From: an uncultured Phycisphaerales bacterium
Lineage (GTDB): Bacteria > Planctomycetota > Phycisphaerae > Phycisphaerales > UBA1924
NCBI GenBank assembly: GCA_937871915.1
Contig: CALMPG010000075.1
Location: 37,614-101,613 of the forward strand
Reading direction: 5' to 3'
Length of the DNA: 64,000 bases
Shown here in pieces: positions 17,310 through 26,886 of the stretch; within the stretch, counting starts at the first letter, position 1; every line of letters starts with the position of its first letter. The translations under genes and the position numbers were made by a program. The notes beneath the pieces are model-generated. The model saw only the letters and a program-made list of their open reading frames with translations. It was not told where the DNA came from and searched no databases.

Positions 17310-20300
17310 GTGCGATACATTCCGCTGCGCCTTGTTGCTGGTTCGTTCGTTCGTTCTCTGTCCAGCGCGGCGGTGCTTGCCACCGTCGGCCTCGGGGCGT
17401 CCGCCGGTCCCGCCGCAGCGGACTCGAAACCGGATGCACGGATGCTCCGGTACCCAACCATCAGCAGCTCGCAGATCGCGTTCGTGTACGCGAACAACAT
17501 CTGGGTCGTTTCTCGCGAGGGGGGCGTGGCGAGCCCGCTGGCCGCGCCGCCGGGGGCGTCATCGTTGCCTCGCTTCAGCCCGGACGGGAAGACCATCGCG
17601 TTCGTGGGCAACTACGACGGGAACCGGGATATCTACACGGTGCCTGTCGCCGGCGGCGTTCCGTTTCGCGTCACGCACCACCCGGGGGCCGAATCGCTGA
17701 GCGGATGGGCGAGCGCGGACACGCTGCTTTTCTTCACCGCCGGGGCGGTGAACATGGCCCGGCAGACGCAGATGTTCACGGTTTCCGCGCACGGCGGGCT
17801 GCCGACCAAAGTGCCGGTTCCCTACGGCGCGTTCGGCTCGTACGACGCGACGGGCGAGTGGCTGGCGTACACCCCCCACTCCATCGACAATCGGACCTGG
17901 AAGCGGTATCGCGGCGGGATGGCCACGGATGTGTGGCTGCTCAACATGAGGGACCACACCAGCAAGCGCCTTACCGACTGGGAGGGCACCGACACGCTTC
18001 CGATGTGGGGGTTCGGGCCGGCGGCGAAGACCGTGTACTACCTCTCGGACGAGGGGGAGCAGCATCGGCTGAATATCTGGTCGTGCGAGATCGAGTCGGG
18101 CAAGAGGACGCAGCTCACGTCGTTTGCTGACGATGACGTGCGCTGGCCGTCGATCGGGCCGGGCGCTGCCGCGGGTGGGCGAGGGGAGATCGTGTTCCAG
18201 CTCGGCAGCCGGCTCATGCTGCTGAATCTCGACGCCGGGACGTCTGCTCCGGTGGAGGTGGTCATTCCGGGCGCCAGGCCAAAGATCAAGCCAAAGTCGG
18301 TCGATGCGTCCGAGACCATCACCTCCTGGTCCCTCGCGCCGAGCGGCAAACGCGTGCTGATGGTGGGTCGCGGCAACATCTGGAGCCTTCCCGCCAAGGA
18401 GGGCGTGACTCGCAATCTGAGCCATTCCCCCGCGGTGTTCGAGCGGGACGCGGCGTGGTCGCCCGACGGCCGGTGGATCGCGTATTTCTCGGATCAGTCG
18501 GGGGAGTATGAACTCTGGGTCCGCCCGTCCGATGCACGCCGGGCCGAGAATGAGAAGAAGGATGGCAAGGGAGACGATAGCGACGCGAAGGCCGTCGAGA
18601 CGGTTCCGGTCGCGGGCAGGGCGATCGCGCCCGCCCGCCTGACCACGCTCGGCCCGGGATTTCGATATAACCCGGCGTGGTCGCCGGATTCCATGCGAAT
18701 CGCGTTTACGGATCGTGCGGGGCGCATCCTTGTGGCCAGCCTCGCATGGGAGGGCGACAGCGCGTCGGCCGTGGTGCGGACGATCGACAAGGACCCGCAG
18801 GGTGAGCCGACACTGTCGTGGGCCAACGACTCGAAGCACATCGCCTACACGCGCGGCGATGAGGACAACGAACACGGCTGCGTCTGGATCGCGACCCTGG
18901 GCGAGGCCAACGCCGAACCGATCCGCACGCGGGTCACGCATCCGATGTTCGACGCGGCCAATCCCACCTTTGATCGGAAGGGGGACTTTCTGTACTACCG
19001 GGCGTCGAACCGCTTTGCGTCGCCGCGGTATTCCGACATCGACAGCGCGTTCATCTATGCCGGGACGCAGCAGATCATGATGGTGCCGCTGCGTGAGGAT
19101 GTGAAGAACCCGCTGGGGCTGCGGAGCGATGAGGAGAGCATCAAGAAGGACTCGGCCGCCAAGAAGCCCGCCGAGAAGAGGGACGAGGGCGAGGAGAGGG
19201 ACGACAAGGGGGAGAAGAAGAAGGGGGATGAGAAGATCGACGCCGAGGGGCCCGGGCCCGACGAGGATAGGAAGGGCGACGAGAAGAAGCCCGACGCCAA
19301 GAACGCGGACCACCCGCCCAAGAAAGAGCTGAGGATCGACTTCGACGGCTTCGAGCGAAGGGCGGTGGCGCTGCCGATCTCGAGCGGCAACTTCGGCCCT
19401 ATGGCCGTCTCCGACGATGGGCGCTTGGTGTACATGCGGCAGGGCTCGCGCGGCGAGGAGGACGCGGGGAGCAAGCGGGGCCTGAAGATCTTTGATCCCA
19501 GGGCTGTCGGCTCGGGCGAGAAGAAGGACGAGGAGACGATCCTTGAGGGAGTGGCGGGGTTCGACATGTCGGCAAGCGGCAAGAAGTTGCTGGTGCGGAT
19601 GTCGGGCGGCGGCGCCAAGTACCGCATCGTCGACCCCGTGGCCGGGGGCGGGAAGGCCCAGGATGTTGTGACGACGGGCATGAGGCTCACGGTGGACCCG
19701 CGAGAGGAGTGGAAGCAGATCTTCCAGGACGCCTGGCGGGTGCAGCGGGACTTCTTCTACGTCGAGAACATGCACGGGGTGGATTGGGCGGCCATGCGCA
19801 CGCACTACGGCGCGATGATCGAGGACGCGGCCAGCCGCGAGGATGTGCAGTACATCCTCGGCGAGCTCATCAGCGAGCTGAACATCGGGCACGCCTACGT
19901 GCAGGGCGCGGGCGATGTTGGTGATCAGGGGCCGAGCGTGTCGGTCGGCATGCTCGGCTGCGATTTCGAGCTCGACTCGGGTGCGTATCGCATCAAGCAG
20001 GTCTACACGGGAGCGCCGTGGGACGCCGACGCCCGCGGGCCTCTCGCCGGCGCGGTGGACGCCTCCGGCAGACGGGTGAGCGTCGATGCCGGGACCTACG
20101 TGCTCGCGGTCAACGGGATCCCCATGGATACCCGCCAGGACCCGTGGGCCGCGTTCGTGGGCATGGCCGATCGGGCCATCGCCATCACGGTCAGCGATCG
20201 GCCCTCGCTGGACTCGCCCGGGGCGAAAGAGGTTCTCGTGAAGCCGATCGGGAGCGACACGGCCCTGCGATACCGGGCGTGGATCGAGCGCAACCGCGAA

Positions 20301-20999
20301 TACGTCGAGCGGACCTCCGAGGGCAAGGTCGGCTATGTCCATGTCCCCGACACGGGGGTGAACGGCCAGAACGAGCTGTTCCGGCAGTTCTACGGGCAAA
20401 AAGGGCGTGCGGCGATGATCATCGACGAGCGTTGGAACGGGGGCGGGCAGCTTCCGTACCACTTCATCGAGCTGCTCAATCGCCCGGCGACCAACGCGTG
20501 GGCCCTGCGCGACTGGCAGGACTGGATCACCCCCAACGATGCGCACCAGGGCCCCAAGTGCATGCTGGTGAACGGCCTGGCGGGGAGCGGCGGGGACATG
20601 TTTCCGTGGCTGTTCAAGCACGACAAGATCGGGCCGGTGATCGGGCAGCGCACCTGGGGCGGCCTGGTGGGCATTTCCGGCAATCCGCAATTCATCGACG
20701 GCGGAACCATGACGGTCCCCCGATTCGGCTTCTACAAGCTCGACGGTACCTGGGGCGTCGAGGGGCATGGGGTTGACCCGGACGTGGTCGTCGTGGACGA
20801 TCCGGCCCTGATGCTCGATGGGGCCGGCCCCGACGGTCCGCACGCGTCCATCGCGGGCGGGCGGGGCGGGGGCGATCCCCAGCTCGACGAGGCCATCAAG
20901 ATGATGGTGCGCGAGGCGAAAGAGCACCCGTTTGTCAAACCGGTTCGTCCCCCTTCGCCCGATCGGAAGGGCATGGGGATTCCGGAAAGGGACCGCTGA
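17310..20999 (+). CDS. Secreted tricorn-like protease (S41 family)
   Basis: 1229 residues from the GTG at 17310, chosen because it gives a clean signal peptide (VRYIPLRLVAGSFV... to about residue 39, PAAADS cleavage region); an ATG at 17217 would add an arginine-rich leader. The first half is beta-propeller sequence with TolB/WD-like strands (RFSPDGKTIAFVGNYDGNRD, WSPDGRWIAYFSDQSGEYEL). A Lys/Glu/Asp-rich linker (about 610-674) separates it from the second half, which has a PDZ-like domain and an S41 catalytic core: GRAAMIIDERWNGGGQ and nucleophile Ser1093 in GSGGDMFPW, then GQRTWGG. The order matches tricorn protease and its bacterial homologues, which degrade peptides; here presumably in the periplasm. 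Confidence 0.9.
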   Translation: MRYIPLRLVAGSFVRSLSSAAVLATVGLGASAGPAAADSKPDARMLRYPTISSSQIAFVYANNIWVVSREGGVASPLAAPPGASSLPRFSPDGKTIAFVGNYDGNRDIYTVPVAGGVPFRVTHHPGAESLSGWASADTLLFFTAGAVNMARQTQMFTVSAHGGLPTKVPVPYGAFGSYDATGEWLAYTPHSIDNRTWKRYRGGMATDVWLLNMRDHTSKRLTDWEGTDTLPMWGFGPAAKTVYYLSDEGEQHRLNIWSCEIESGKRTQLTSFADDDVRWPSIGPGAAAGGRGEIVFQLGSRLMLLNLDAGTSAPVEVVIPGARPKIKPKSVDASETITSWSLAPSGKRVLMVGRGNIWSLPAKEGVTRNLSHSPAVFERDAAWSPDGRWIAYFSDQSGEYELWVRPSDARRAENEKKDGKGDDSDAKAVETVPVAGRAIAPARLTTLGPGFRYNPAWSPDSMRIAFTDRAGRILVASLAWEGDSASAVVRTIDKDPQGEPTLSWANDSKHIAYTRGDEDNEHGCVWIATLGEANAEPIRTRVTHPMFDAANPTFDRKGDFLYYRASNRFASPRYSDIDSAFIYAGTQQIMMVPLREDVKNPLGLRSDEESIKKDSAAKKPAEKRDEGEERDDKGEKKKGDEKIDAEGPGPDEDRKGDEKKPDAKNADHPPKKELRIDFDGFERRAVALPISSGNFGPMAVSDDGRLVYMRQGSRGEEDAGSKRGLKIFDPRAVGSGEKKDEETILEGVAGFDMSASGKKLLVRMSGGGAKYRIVDPVAGGGKAQDVVTTGMRLTVDPREEWKQIFQDAWRVQRDFFYVENMHGVDWAAMRTHYGAMIEDAASREDVQYILGELISELNIGHAYVQGAGDVGDQGPSVSVGMLGCDFELDSGAYRIKQVYTGAPWDADARGPLAGAVDASGRRVSVDAGTYVLAVNGIPMDTRQDPWAAFVGMADRAIAITVSDRPSLDSPGAKEVLVKPIGSDTALRYRAWIERNREYVERTSEGKVGYVHVPDTGVNGQNELFRQFYGQKGRAAMIIDERWNGGGQLPYHFIELLNRPATNAWALRDWQDWITPNDAHQGPKCMLVNGLAGSGGDMFPWLFKHDKIGPVIGQRTWGGLVGISGNPQFIDGGTMTVPRFGFYKLDGTWGVEGHGVDPDVVVVDDPALMLDGAGPDGPHASIAGGRGGGDPQLDEAIKMMVREAKEHPFVKPVRPPSPDRKGMGIPERDR

Positions 21000-21011
21000 T
21001 CGAACCGGCGA

Positions 21012-22967
21012 CTACCACCCGTTGCAGCCGGCAAGCCAGCAGTTCAGGAAGTCGAAGATGTCCTGCACGTTGAGCGTGCCGTCGCTGTTGACGTCGCCGT
21101 CGCCGGCGAACCAGCTGTTGAGGAAGTCGAAGATGTCCTGGACTTCCAGTGCCCCGCTGTTGTTCCAGTCGCATCGGCAGCGGAGCGGCAGCGTGGCGGA
21201 GTCCATCTCCGCCGGAACGCTCTTGCCGTGGAGGACCCACTGGTCGTAGGCCGTCTGGCCGCGGGTGTTGGAGGTGTTGGCGTCGCGCAGGAACTCGACG
21301 TACTCCTTGCTGGTGGTCTGGTACAGCACGGAGACCCGGACCGAGCGGGCGCCGAGGGGAATCGCGAAACGGGTGTCGTCCCAGTACTGGCCGTCGGCGT
21401 AGGTGTTGGCGGGCACGTGGCCGGCCTGCACGGCCGTGAACCCGGAGTTGGTGAATCCCATGGGCGGGATGCGGTTGTCCTTGTAGTACTTGTTGCTGAT
21501 CGCCAGTCGGAAGCCGGGCCCGGGGATCGTGCCGACAAGGGCCGCCACGGGCGCGTCCGGTCCCATTTTCGCCTCGTACACCTTGGTCGAGGCCGCGTCG
21601 AGCACCGCCGTTGTCGGGTCGTAGGCCCCGCGCTCGGCGATAACGTTGTTGCCGGCGTCGAAGAACTTCGCGTTGATCCACATCCGCCGGCCCTCGTTGT
21701 AGCCGGTGGGGAGCTTGTGGCCGGAGAAGTTGATGATCCGCACGTTGATGGCGCCGTGCGACTGCGCGACCTCCAGGTCGCTCGCCGCCTGGAGCATGGC
21801 GACGTTGCGGGCGATCGACTCGTTGGTGTACTGCTCGTTGAGTTCCGTTTCGTCGTCGGGATACAGGCTGCGAACGGCCTTGAGGACCCACGTGTTGGAG
21901 CCGTTGAAGTTGTGCTGGGGCAACGGGATGGGCTGGGCCGCGGTGGGCCGGGTGGGCGGCTCGAGCGAGCATCCCTGGCCGGAGATGCCGGGCATGTGGC
22001 AGTCCTGGCAGCTGGCGTAGCTCGGGGACAGGCCGCCGAAGCGGCCGTTGAGATTCACCGGCCCCTGGGCGAAGAGACTCTCGGACCACTCGCTGTAGGT
22101 GCGCTGCTCGGGGAACTGGTCGAGCTTGCTGGGGGCCGGCGTCTGGTCGATGGCGTTGATCGCGTATGTGCCGTCGGTCTGGCGCGTGAAATGGGGTGTG
22201 GAGACGTCGTGGCAGGTCGCGCAGAGCCGGGACGAAAGATGGAACGGCGACTGCAGGAAGGCGTGATACTGGAACCCGGGTGGGGTGATCGTCGACCACT
22301 CGATGTCAAGGTTGAACGGACCCCGCCGGCGGTCCTGCGGATCGAGCACCATGCTGGCGTTGTGGGCCGAGGGCGGGACGCCGGTGGTGAGGCCGGCGAG
22401 GACGGTCTGATCCACCGGGGGGCTGACGCCCGGCTGGTAGATCGGGTCCACCATGCGGTGGCAGATGTGGCATGCGACACCGACCCGATTGGCCGCCGAG
22501 AGCGGGAGCGTGGTCCCATAGCCGGGCGATTCGGTGTCGTTGTCGAACTTCACCAGGTTGCGCATCCATGTCATCGGCGCGTGGCACCGCATGCACAGCT
22601 GGCCGGCGTACGACGCGTCCTGCTCGGTGATCGCCAGCGCGGCGTAGAAGATGGGGTCCCGGGCCGATTGGCCCATCAGCGAGTGGTTCCACCGGCTGTA
22701 GGGCTCCATCGACTCGTCGTAGAACCCGTGGCAGGCGGCGCACATGGATGGGTCGATCAACGGGTCTGCGTACTCGAGGGGCTGGGAGCCGGGGATGAAG
22801 AAGTTCTGCCTGGTGGTCTGGAGCGGCTGGGTCGCCGTGGCCACGCCGACCGCGCAGACGATGAGCGCGGCGACCCAAAGGGCCTGGGCACGCACGCGCC
22901 CCCGGCACCGCTGGGCGACGCGGGTGAGGACATGCCAACGGCTTCGTTCACGCGAGGTGTTCCCCAC
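21012..22967 (-). CDS. Exported multihaem cytochrome c with C-terminal EF-hand tag
   Basis: 651 residues from a GTG at 22967 with a GGAG six to seven bases upstream. Signal-like hydrophobic segment ALWVAALIVCAVGVATA (about 29-45). Five CxxCH haem sites: CAACH 76-80, CMRCH 125-129, CHICH 166-170, then CATCH and CQDCH, so probably a pentahaem protein. GHKLPTGYNEGRRMW in the second half is a signature I associate with planctomycete multihaem c-type proteins. The last about 53 residues are two EF-hand/dockerin-like units (DWNNSGALEVQDIFDFLN and DVNSDGTLNVQDIFDFLN) ending in WLAGC. Role probably periplasmic or surface electron transfer; partner unknown. Monocistronic, convergent with the tricorn-like protease. 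Confidence 0.9.
   Translation of the reverse strand: MGNTSRERSRWHVLTRVAQRCRGRVRAQALWVAALIVCAVGVATATQPLQTTRQNFFIPGSQPLEYADPLIDPSMCAACHGFYDESMEPYSRWNHSLMGQSARDPIFYAALAITEQDASYAGQLCMRCHAPMTWMRNLVKFDNDTESPGYGTTLPLSAANRVGVACHICHRMVDPIYQPGVSPPVDQTVLAGLTTGVPPSAHNASMVLDPQDRRRGPFNLDIEWSTITPPGFQYHAFLQSPFHLSSRLCATCHDVSTPHFTRQTDGTYAINAIDQTPAPSKLDQFPEQRTYSEWSESLFAQGPVNLNGRFGGLSPSYASCQDCHMPGISGQGCSLEPPTRPTAAQPIPLPQHNFNGSNTWVLKAVRSLYPDDETELNEQYTNESIARNVAMLQAASDLEVAQSHGAINVRIINFSGHKLPTGYNEGRRMWINAKFFDAGNNVIAERGAYDPTTAVLDAASTKVYEAKMGPDAPVAALVGTIPGPGFRLAISNKYYKDNRIPPMGFTNSGFTAVQAGHVPANTYADGQYWDDTRFAIPLGARSVRVSVLYQTTSKEYVEFLRDANTSNTRGQTAYDQWVLHGKSVPAEMDSATLPLRCRCDWNNSGALEVQDIFDFLNSWFAGDGDVNSDGTLNVQDIFDFLNCWLAGCNGW
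21015..21173 (-). repeat. Paired EF-hand-like C-terminal tag (copy 1)
   Basis: Encodes two about 25-residue units, each with a D-x-[ND]-x-[DS]-G calcium-type loop and VQDIFDFLN, ending in WLAGC. The same architecture closes the M23 peptidase at 58970-59131. Confidence 0.7.
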
Positions 22968-23170
22968 GTTGCACTCCGATCTTGTGGTGATGAAACGGGG
23001 GGACGAATGCCACCCGATAGAAGACTAACACTCCGTACGTCGCGAACCAACGATCGGGTGCATCGGGGGCGTGGTTTCGGCGGCGACGGTCGGACAAACA
23101 AGAGAGGTCCACGGGAGTTGGTTATCGGATTTGCGTACCCCGTGCAGACCCTGGGCCTCGGCGGATCGGT

Positions 23171-24172
23171 TCAGGGGTCGGTGCGGTCTGGCTTGGCCAA
23201 TTCGATCTCCCCGGGTGCCGGGCAGAGACCAAGAGCCGCACCCTCGTCGAGCAGGCGCTGGATGGCCGCGCTGCCGTTTTCCCCGGCGTCGAGGGTCAGG
23301 TCGCTGACATACATCTCGATGTACCGCTCGGCCTGTGCCCGGCTGATCTCGGGGGCGAAGTGCATCGAGTACTCGAGGGACCGTGCCCCATAGGCCAGAG
23401 CGTGAAGGATTGAGGCGTGCAGGATGTTCACCACGCGCCGGGCGGTTCCCATGCCGAGTCGAGCATCAAGATCACGTCGAATGGCGTTGCCGCCTAGAGG
23501 CAGCGGCAAGCCGGTGCGGGTGAGCCACCACTGCCCGACGTCGGCGACCAGATCCACGCCCATCTGTGCAAACGTGAGTTGCGATTGGTGGATGAGCAGG
23601 CCATGGGTGACCCCGCCACGGCCGCTCGCGACGGCGTCGAGGATGCGGTCGAAGGGCATCTCGATGGTGCGCAGGCGGGGGTGGGAGTCGCCGAGCATCA
23701 TGGACAGCACCAGGAAAGCGGTGGTCTCTCGCCCGGGGATGGCCAGCAGGGCGTCGGGGTCGAGCAGTGCCGCAACGCCCAGGTCCAGCGGGGAGAGTTC
23801 GCCCGCGTAGCACGTCGCGGATGCGACCGTGGGGACGCCTCCGGCACGGGCGACGACCTTGGGCCCGTACCCATAGCCCATGGAAGATCCGAAACTCGTG
23901 AGTTGGTACGTGGCCGCCACTCTCGCGTAGCAGTTCATGGACATCGCGGTGATGTCGAGGTCGCCGTGCTCGATGGCCCACCGGTTGAGCACGGAGATGT
24001 CGGCCGCGATGGGGACGAAGCGAAGGTCGCCGGTGTCGATTTCCGGGGCGGTCACGACGCAGGCGGGCTCGACGGCCTGGTGGGAGCCGGGCGGCTGGAT
24101 CATGCCGGTGATCGGCCACCACATGAACACATCGTCGGGATCGGGGGAATGGGCGAGGTAAATGTCGGGCAT
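23171..24172 (-). CDS. mqnD: 1,4-dihydroxy-6-naphthoate synthase-like protein (MqnD family)
   Basis: 333 residues. LAHSPDPDDVFMWW at the N-terminus and THGLLIHQSQLTF in the middle match the conserved blocks of MqnD, the enzyme that releases 1,4-dihydroxy-6-naphthoate from cyclic dehypoxanthinylfutalosine in the futalosine route to menaquinone. The family has a periplasmic-binding-protein-like fold and is cytosolic; no signal peptide is present here, as expected. Longer than the usual about 280 residues. It begins 31 nt after the stop of purF on the same strand, so the two are probably co-transcribed. No other mqn gene is in the window. Confidence 0.8.
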   Translation of the reverse strand: MPDIYLAHSPDPDDVFMWWPITGMIQPPGSHQAVEPACVVTAPEIDTGDLRFVPIAADISVLNRWAIEHGDLDITAMSMNCYARVAATYQLTSFGSSMGYGYGPKVVARAGGVPTVASATCYAGELSPLDLGVAALLDPDALLAIPGRETTAFLVLSMMLGDSHPRLRTIEMPFDRILDAVASGRGGVTHGLLIHQSQLTFAQMGVDLVADVGQWWLTRTGLPLPLGGNAIRRDLDARLGMGTARRVVNILHASILHALAYGARSLEYSMHFAPEISRAQAERYIEMYVSDLTLDAGENGSAAIQRLLDEGAALGLCPAPGEIELAKPDRTDP

Positions 24173-24203
24173 GCTCGCTCGACTCGCGGACGCGAGAGGG
24201 TTC

Positions 24204-25751
24204 CTAGAACATCTGCAACTGGCGCGTGGCGACCTCGTCGGTCACCGGGTGGTCCGGGTCGAGCCGGTAGTCCCCGGTGTAGCAGGCCGTGCACCAGTGC
24301 TCGCGGGGCTGCGTCTTCACGCACGAGAGCATGCCGTCGAGCGAGAGGTAGTGCAGGGAATCGACGCCGAGAAACACGCGGATTTCCTCGACGCTCTTCT
24401 TGTGGGCGATCAGCTGGTCGCGGCAGGCGAAGTCCACGCCGAAATAGCAGGGATGTCGGATCGGGGGGCAACTGATCCGCAGGTGGATCTCCTTGGCCCC
24501 GGCCTCGCGAAGCTGGTTCATCTTCACCTGCGTGGTGGTGCCCCGCACGATGGAGTCGTCCACCACGATGAGCCGACCGCCCGCGACGATCTCGCGGATC
24601 ACGTTGAGTTTGAGGCGCACGGCCGCGTTCCGCTCGGTCTGCGTCGGCTTGATGAACGTCCGTCCCACGTAGCGATTCGGGACGATACCCTCGCGGTAGG
24701 GGATGCCGCTGGCCCGCGCGTAGCCAGAGGCGGCGGACCGGCCGGAATCGGGCATGGGCATGACGCAATCGGCGTCAACCGGCGCCTCGATCGCGAGTTG
24801 TTCGCCGAGCCGCTCCCGCACGATCTGCACGTTCTCGCCGAACACCACGCTCGAGGGATTGGCGAAGTACACATGCTCGAAAACGCAGTGGGCTCGCCGA
24901 GGCGCGGGGTCGTCGAACCGGCGGCTGGTCACGCCCGCATCCGAGAGCGTCACGATCTCGCCCGGCTCGACTTCACGCACCAGCGCCGCTCCCAGCACAT
25001 CCAGCGCGACGGTCTCGCTCGCGACCACGTGCCGGCCGTCCGGCAGCCGCCCGAGCACAAGCGGCCGCCATCCCCACGGGTCCCGCGCGGCCTCGATCCG
25101 GTCGGGGAACAGAAACACGAGGCTGTATGCCCCCTCCAGATGACGCAGCGTCGCGGCCAACGGATCGACCGCCCTCTGTTGCTCCGGCGAGGCGAGCAGG
25201 TGGATGATCACTTCGGTGTCACTGGTTGTGTGGAACAGGTGACCCGCTTCCTCGAACCGCTTCCGAAACGCGCCCGCGTTGATGAGGTTGCCATTGTGGG
25301 CCACCGCCACTTGCCCGCCGACGTAGCTCTCGAGCAGCGGTTGGGCGTTTCGCGGGAGCGAGCCTCCCGCGGTTGAGTACCGATTGTGTCCGATCGCTCC
25401 GCAGCCTTTGGTGTACGCCGACCCGTTCACGGGGGCCGCGTGCTTTCCATCGGCATGTTCGGGCCTGGCCGCCCGTTCGAGGGACTCGAGCACCGACCGG
25501 CGAAAAATCTCTGGAACCAATCCCATGCCCGTATGGGCTTCGAGGTGGGCGCCATTGCTGACGCAGATCCCAGCCGATTCCTGTCCGCGATGCTGCTGGG
25601 CGTACATGCCCAAGTAGCACAGCGTCGCCGGCTCGGGGCCGCCCCAGAGCCCGAATACGCCGCATTTGTCCTTTTTTTCCGGCAAATCCCACTCGGCGCG
25701 GCCCGTCGCCGCGGGGAGGGACAGCACGGGAAGCGGAAGGCGGACGGTCAT
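24204..25751 (-). CDS. purF: Amidophosphoribosyltransferase
   Basis: 515 residues. Catalyses the first committed step of purine synthesis: PRPP plus glutamine gives 5-phosphoribosylamine. A 29-residue propeptide precedes the nucleophile Cys30 in KCGVFGLWGG, as in the Bacillus-type self-processing enzymes. The glutaminase domain contains the HNGNLIN and RYSTAG blocks; the PRT domain has the PRPP loop RLIVVDDSIVRGTT. CPPIRHPC and the C-terminal CTACYTG fit the Fe-S cluster ligands of the Bacillus-type class. Followed at 31 nt by the mqnD-like gene. The ATG at 25751 lacks an obvious ribosome site, but the propeptide length is normal. Confidence 0.97.
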   Translation of the reverse strand: MTVRLPLPVLSLPAATGRAEWDLPEKKDKCGVFGLWGGPEPATLCYLGMYAQQHRGQESAGICVSNGAHLEAHTGMGLVPEIFRRSVLESLERAARPEHADGKHAAPVNGSAYTKGCGAIGHNRYSTAGGSLPRNAQPLLESYVGGQVAVAHNGNLINAGAFRKRFEEAGHLFHTTSDTEVIIHLLASPEQQRAVDPLAATLRHLEGAYSLVFLFPDRIEAARDPWGWRPLVLGRLPDGRHVVASETVALDVLGAALVREVEPGEIVTLSDAGVTSRRFDDPAPRRAHCVFEHVYFANPSSVVFGENVQIVRERLGEQLAIEAPVDADCVMPMPDSGRSAASGYARASGIPYREGIVPNRYVGRTFIKPTQTERNAAVRLKLNVIREIVAGGRLIVVDDSIVRGTTTQVKMNQLREAGAKEIHLRISCPPIRHPCYFGVDFACRDQLIAHKKSVEEIRVFLGVDSLHYLSLDGMLSCVKTQPREHWCTACYTGDYRLDPDHPVTDEVATRQLQMF

Positions 25752-26163
25752 CGAGAGGAGTGTAGGTGAAGCACGGAGCGAATCGGACGCGAGAAGGTGT
25801 CGTTTGCCTGTTGGGCGTCCGGGAGAACGCGGGGGTCGCGAGAAGACCCTTGTGGGATTGCAGCTGACCAGTCGATGTTGCGAGCCCCACGCCCCTCAAC
25901 GCGGGAGTCGAGGGAGGAACGGTCGGCAGACCCCGTCAAATCCCGGACAGGCACCGTCACTCTTGGATGAGAAACTTGACACCGACCATTCCCCTGCCTT
26001 TACTCTCCGCCCCTGACATCTTGTTGATGCCCGGATCTCACCCAGCCGAACCGCAGCCGCGGCACCCGGCGCAGATCGTTCGCCCCCACCACCCTTTGGG
26101 CGAACACGGCGGCCCAGTCCCGGACGTTTCCGGAGCCTGCGACCGCCCGACGGAAGGAGTCTC
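25752..26163. other. Divergent intergenic region purF/rpsD (412 bp)
   Basis: No credible gene. It separates the minus-strand purF from the plus-strand rpsD and must hold promoters for both. A good sigma70-like promoter toward rpsD lies at 25976-26004. The roughly 160-nt leader of rpsD that would result could carry the S4 autoregulatory site, but no defined fold was recognised. Confidence 0.5.
25976..26004 (+). promoter_or_regulatory. Sigma70-like promoter for rpsD
   Basis: Perfect -35 box TTGACA at 25976-25981, 17-bp spacer, and -10-like TTTACT at 25999-26004 (4 of 6 matches). The predicted transcript would start about 150 nt upstream of rpsD. Confidence 0.5.
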
Positions 26164-26763
26164 ATGGCTCGTTACACCGGTCCCAAGTTGAAGTTGTCCC
26201 GCCGCGTCGGCACGCCGATCGAGGATATCCCCAAGCACACGTCCAAGCGGACGCTCACGCCCCCCGGCATGCACGGGTATCGCGGTCGTCGCCTTCGCGA
26301 CTTCGGTGTTCGCCTGAACGAGAAGCAGAAGCTGCGCCATCACTACCACGTGCTTGAGCGGCAGTTTCGTCGCTACATCGACGTGGCGTCGCGCATGCCC
26401 GGCAATACCGGCGAAAACCTGCTCCGCCTGCTGGAGCGTCGCCTCGACAACGTGGTTCGTCGCGCGGGTCTGGCCCGCACGATCTGGGCCGCGCGTCAGA
26501 TGGTGGCCCACGGCCACGTCATGGTGAACGGGCACAAGACCGACCGCCCCTCGTACACCGTGGACGTCGCGGACGTGATCACCGTCAAGCCGGGGCTGCA
26601 CAAACTCGTGCGCGAGGCGATGGAGTCCATCTCGGGCCACGAGGTGCCGGGCTGGATTGACCTGAACCCGGGCGAACTGACGATCAAGGTCGTGGCCCTG
26701 CCCACGTCCGACCAGATCCCCTTCGACGTCAACCCGAACCTGATCATCGAGTACTACCGCTAA
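26164..26763 (+). CDS. rpsD: 30S ribosomal protein S4
   Basis: 199 residues, with a strong ribosome site (GGAAGGAG) just upstream. MARYTGPKLKLSRRVG at the N-terminus, then GMHGYRGRRLRDFGVRLNEKQKLRHHY, and the S4 RNA-binding domain RRLDNVVRRAGLARTIWAARQMVAHGHVMVNG, ending in NLIIEYYR. S4 nucleates assembly of the 30S body by binding 16S rRNA. This copy lacks the zinc-binding cysteines seen in some bacterial S4 proteins (C-minus form). It stands alone rather than in the alpha operon with rpsM, rpsK and rpoA. Confidence 0.98.
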   Translation: MARYTGPKLKLSRRVGTPIEDIPKHTSKRTLTPPGMHGYRGRRLRDFGVRLNEKQKLRHHYHVLERQFRRYIDVASRMPGNTGENLLRLLERRLDNVVRRAGLARTIWAARQMVAHGHVMVNGHKTDRPSYTVDVADVITVKPGLHKLVREAMESISGHEVPGWIDLNPGELTIKVVALPTSDQIPFDVNPNLIIEYYR

Positions 26764-26772
26764 GACCAAGAG

Positions 26773-26862
26773 CGCAGAGCGCGAAGCGCAGACCGCAAAT
26801 GCGAGCGATCGGAAACCCGGCCGTGCGTGTGTGCCTCTGCTGAATCGCGCTCTGCGTTTTTC
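26773..26862 (+). terminator. Long-loop inverted repeat after rpsD
   Basis: Twelve bases at 26773-26784 pair perfectly with 26845-26856, and the right arm is followed by TTTTTC. An alternative pairing uses the adjacent CGCTTTGCGCT. The 60-nt loop is unusual for a terminator; it may instead be a leader structure of the next gene, which starts 30 nt later. Confidence 0.35.
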
Positions 26863-26886
26863 GCTTTGCGCTCAGGATCCCCTCCC

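Noticed and set aside
17559..20927. 1122-codon minus-strand frame opposite the tricorn-like protease
   Set aside because: High-GC antisense shadow; no ribosome site or domain, and the sense protein has clear catalytic motifs.
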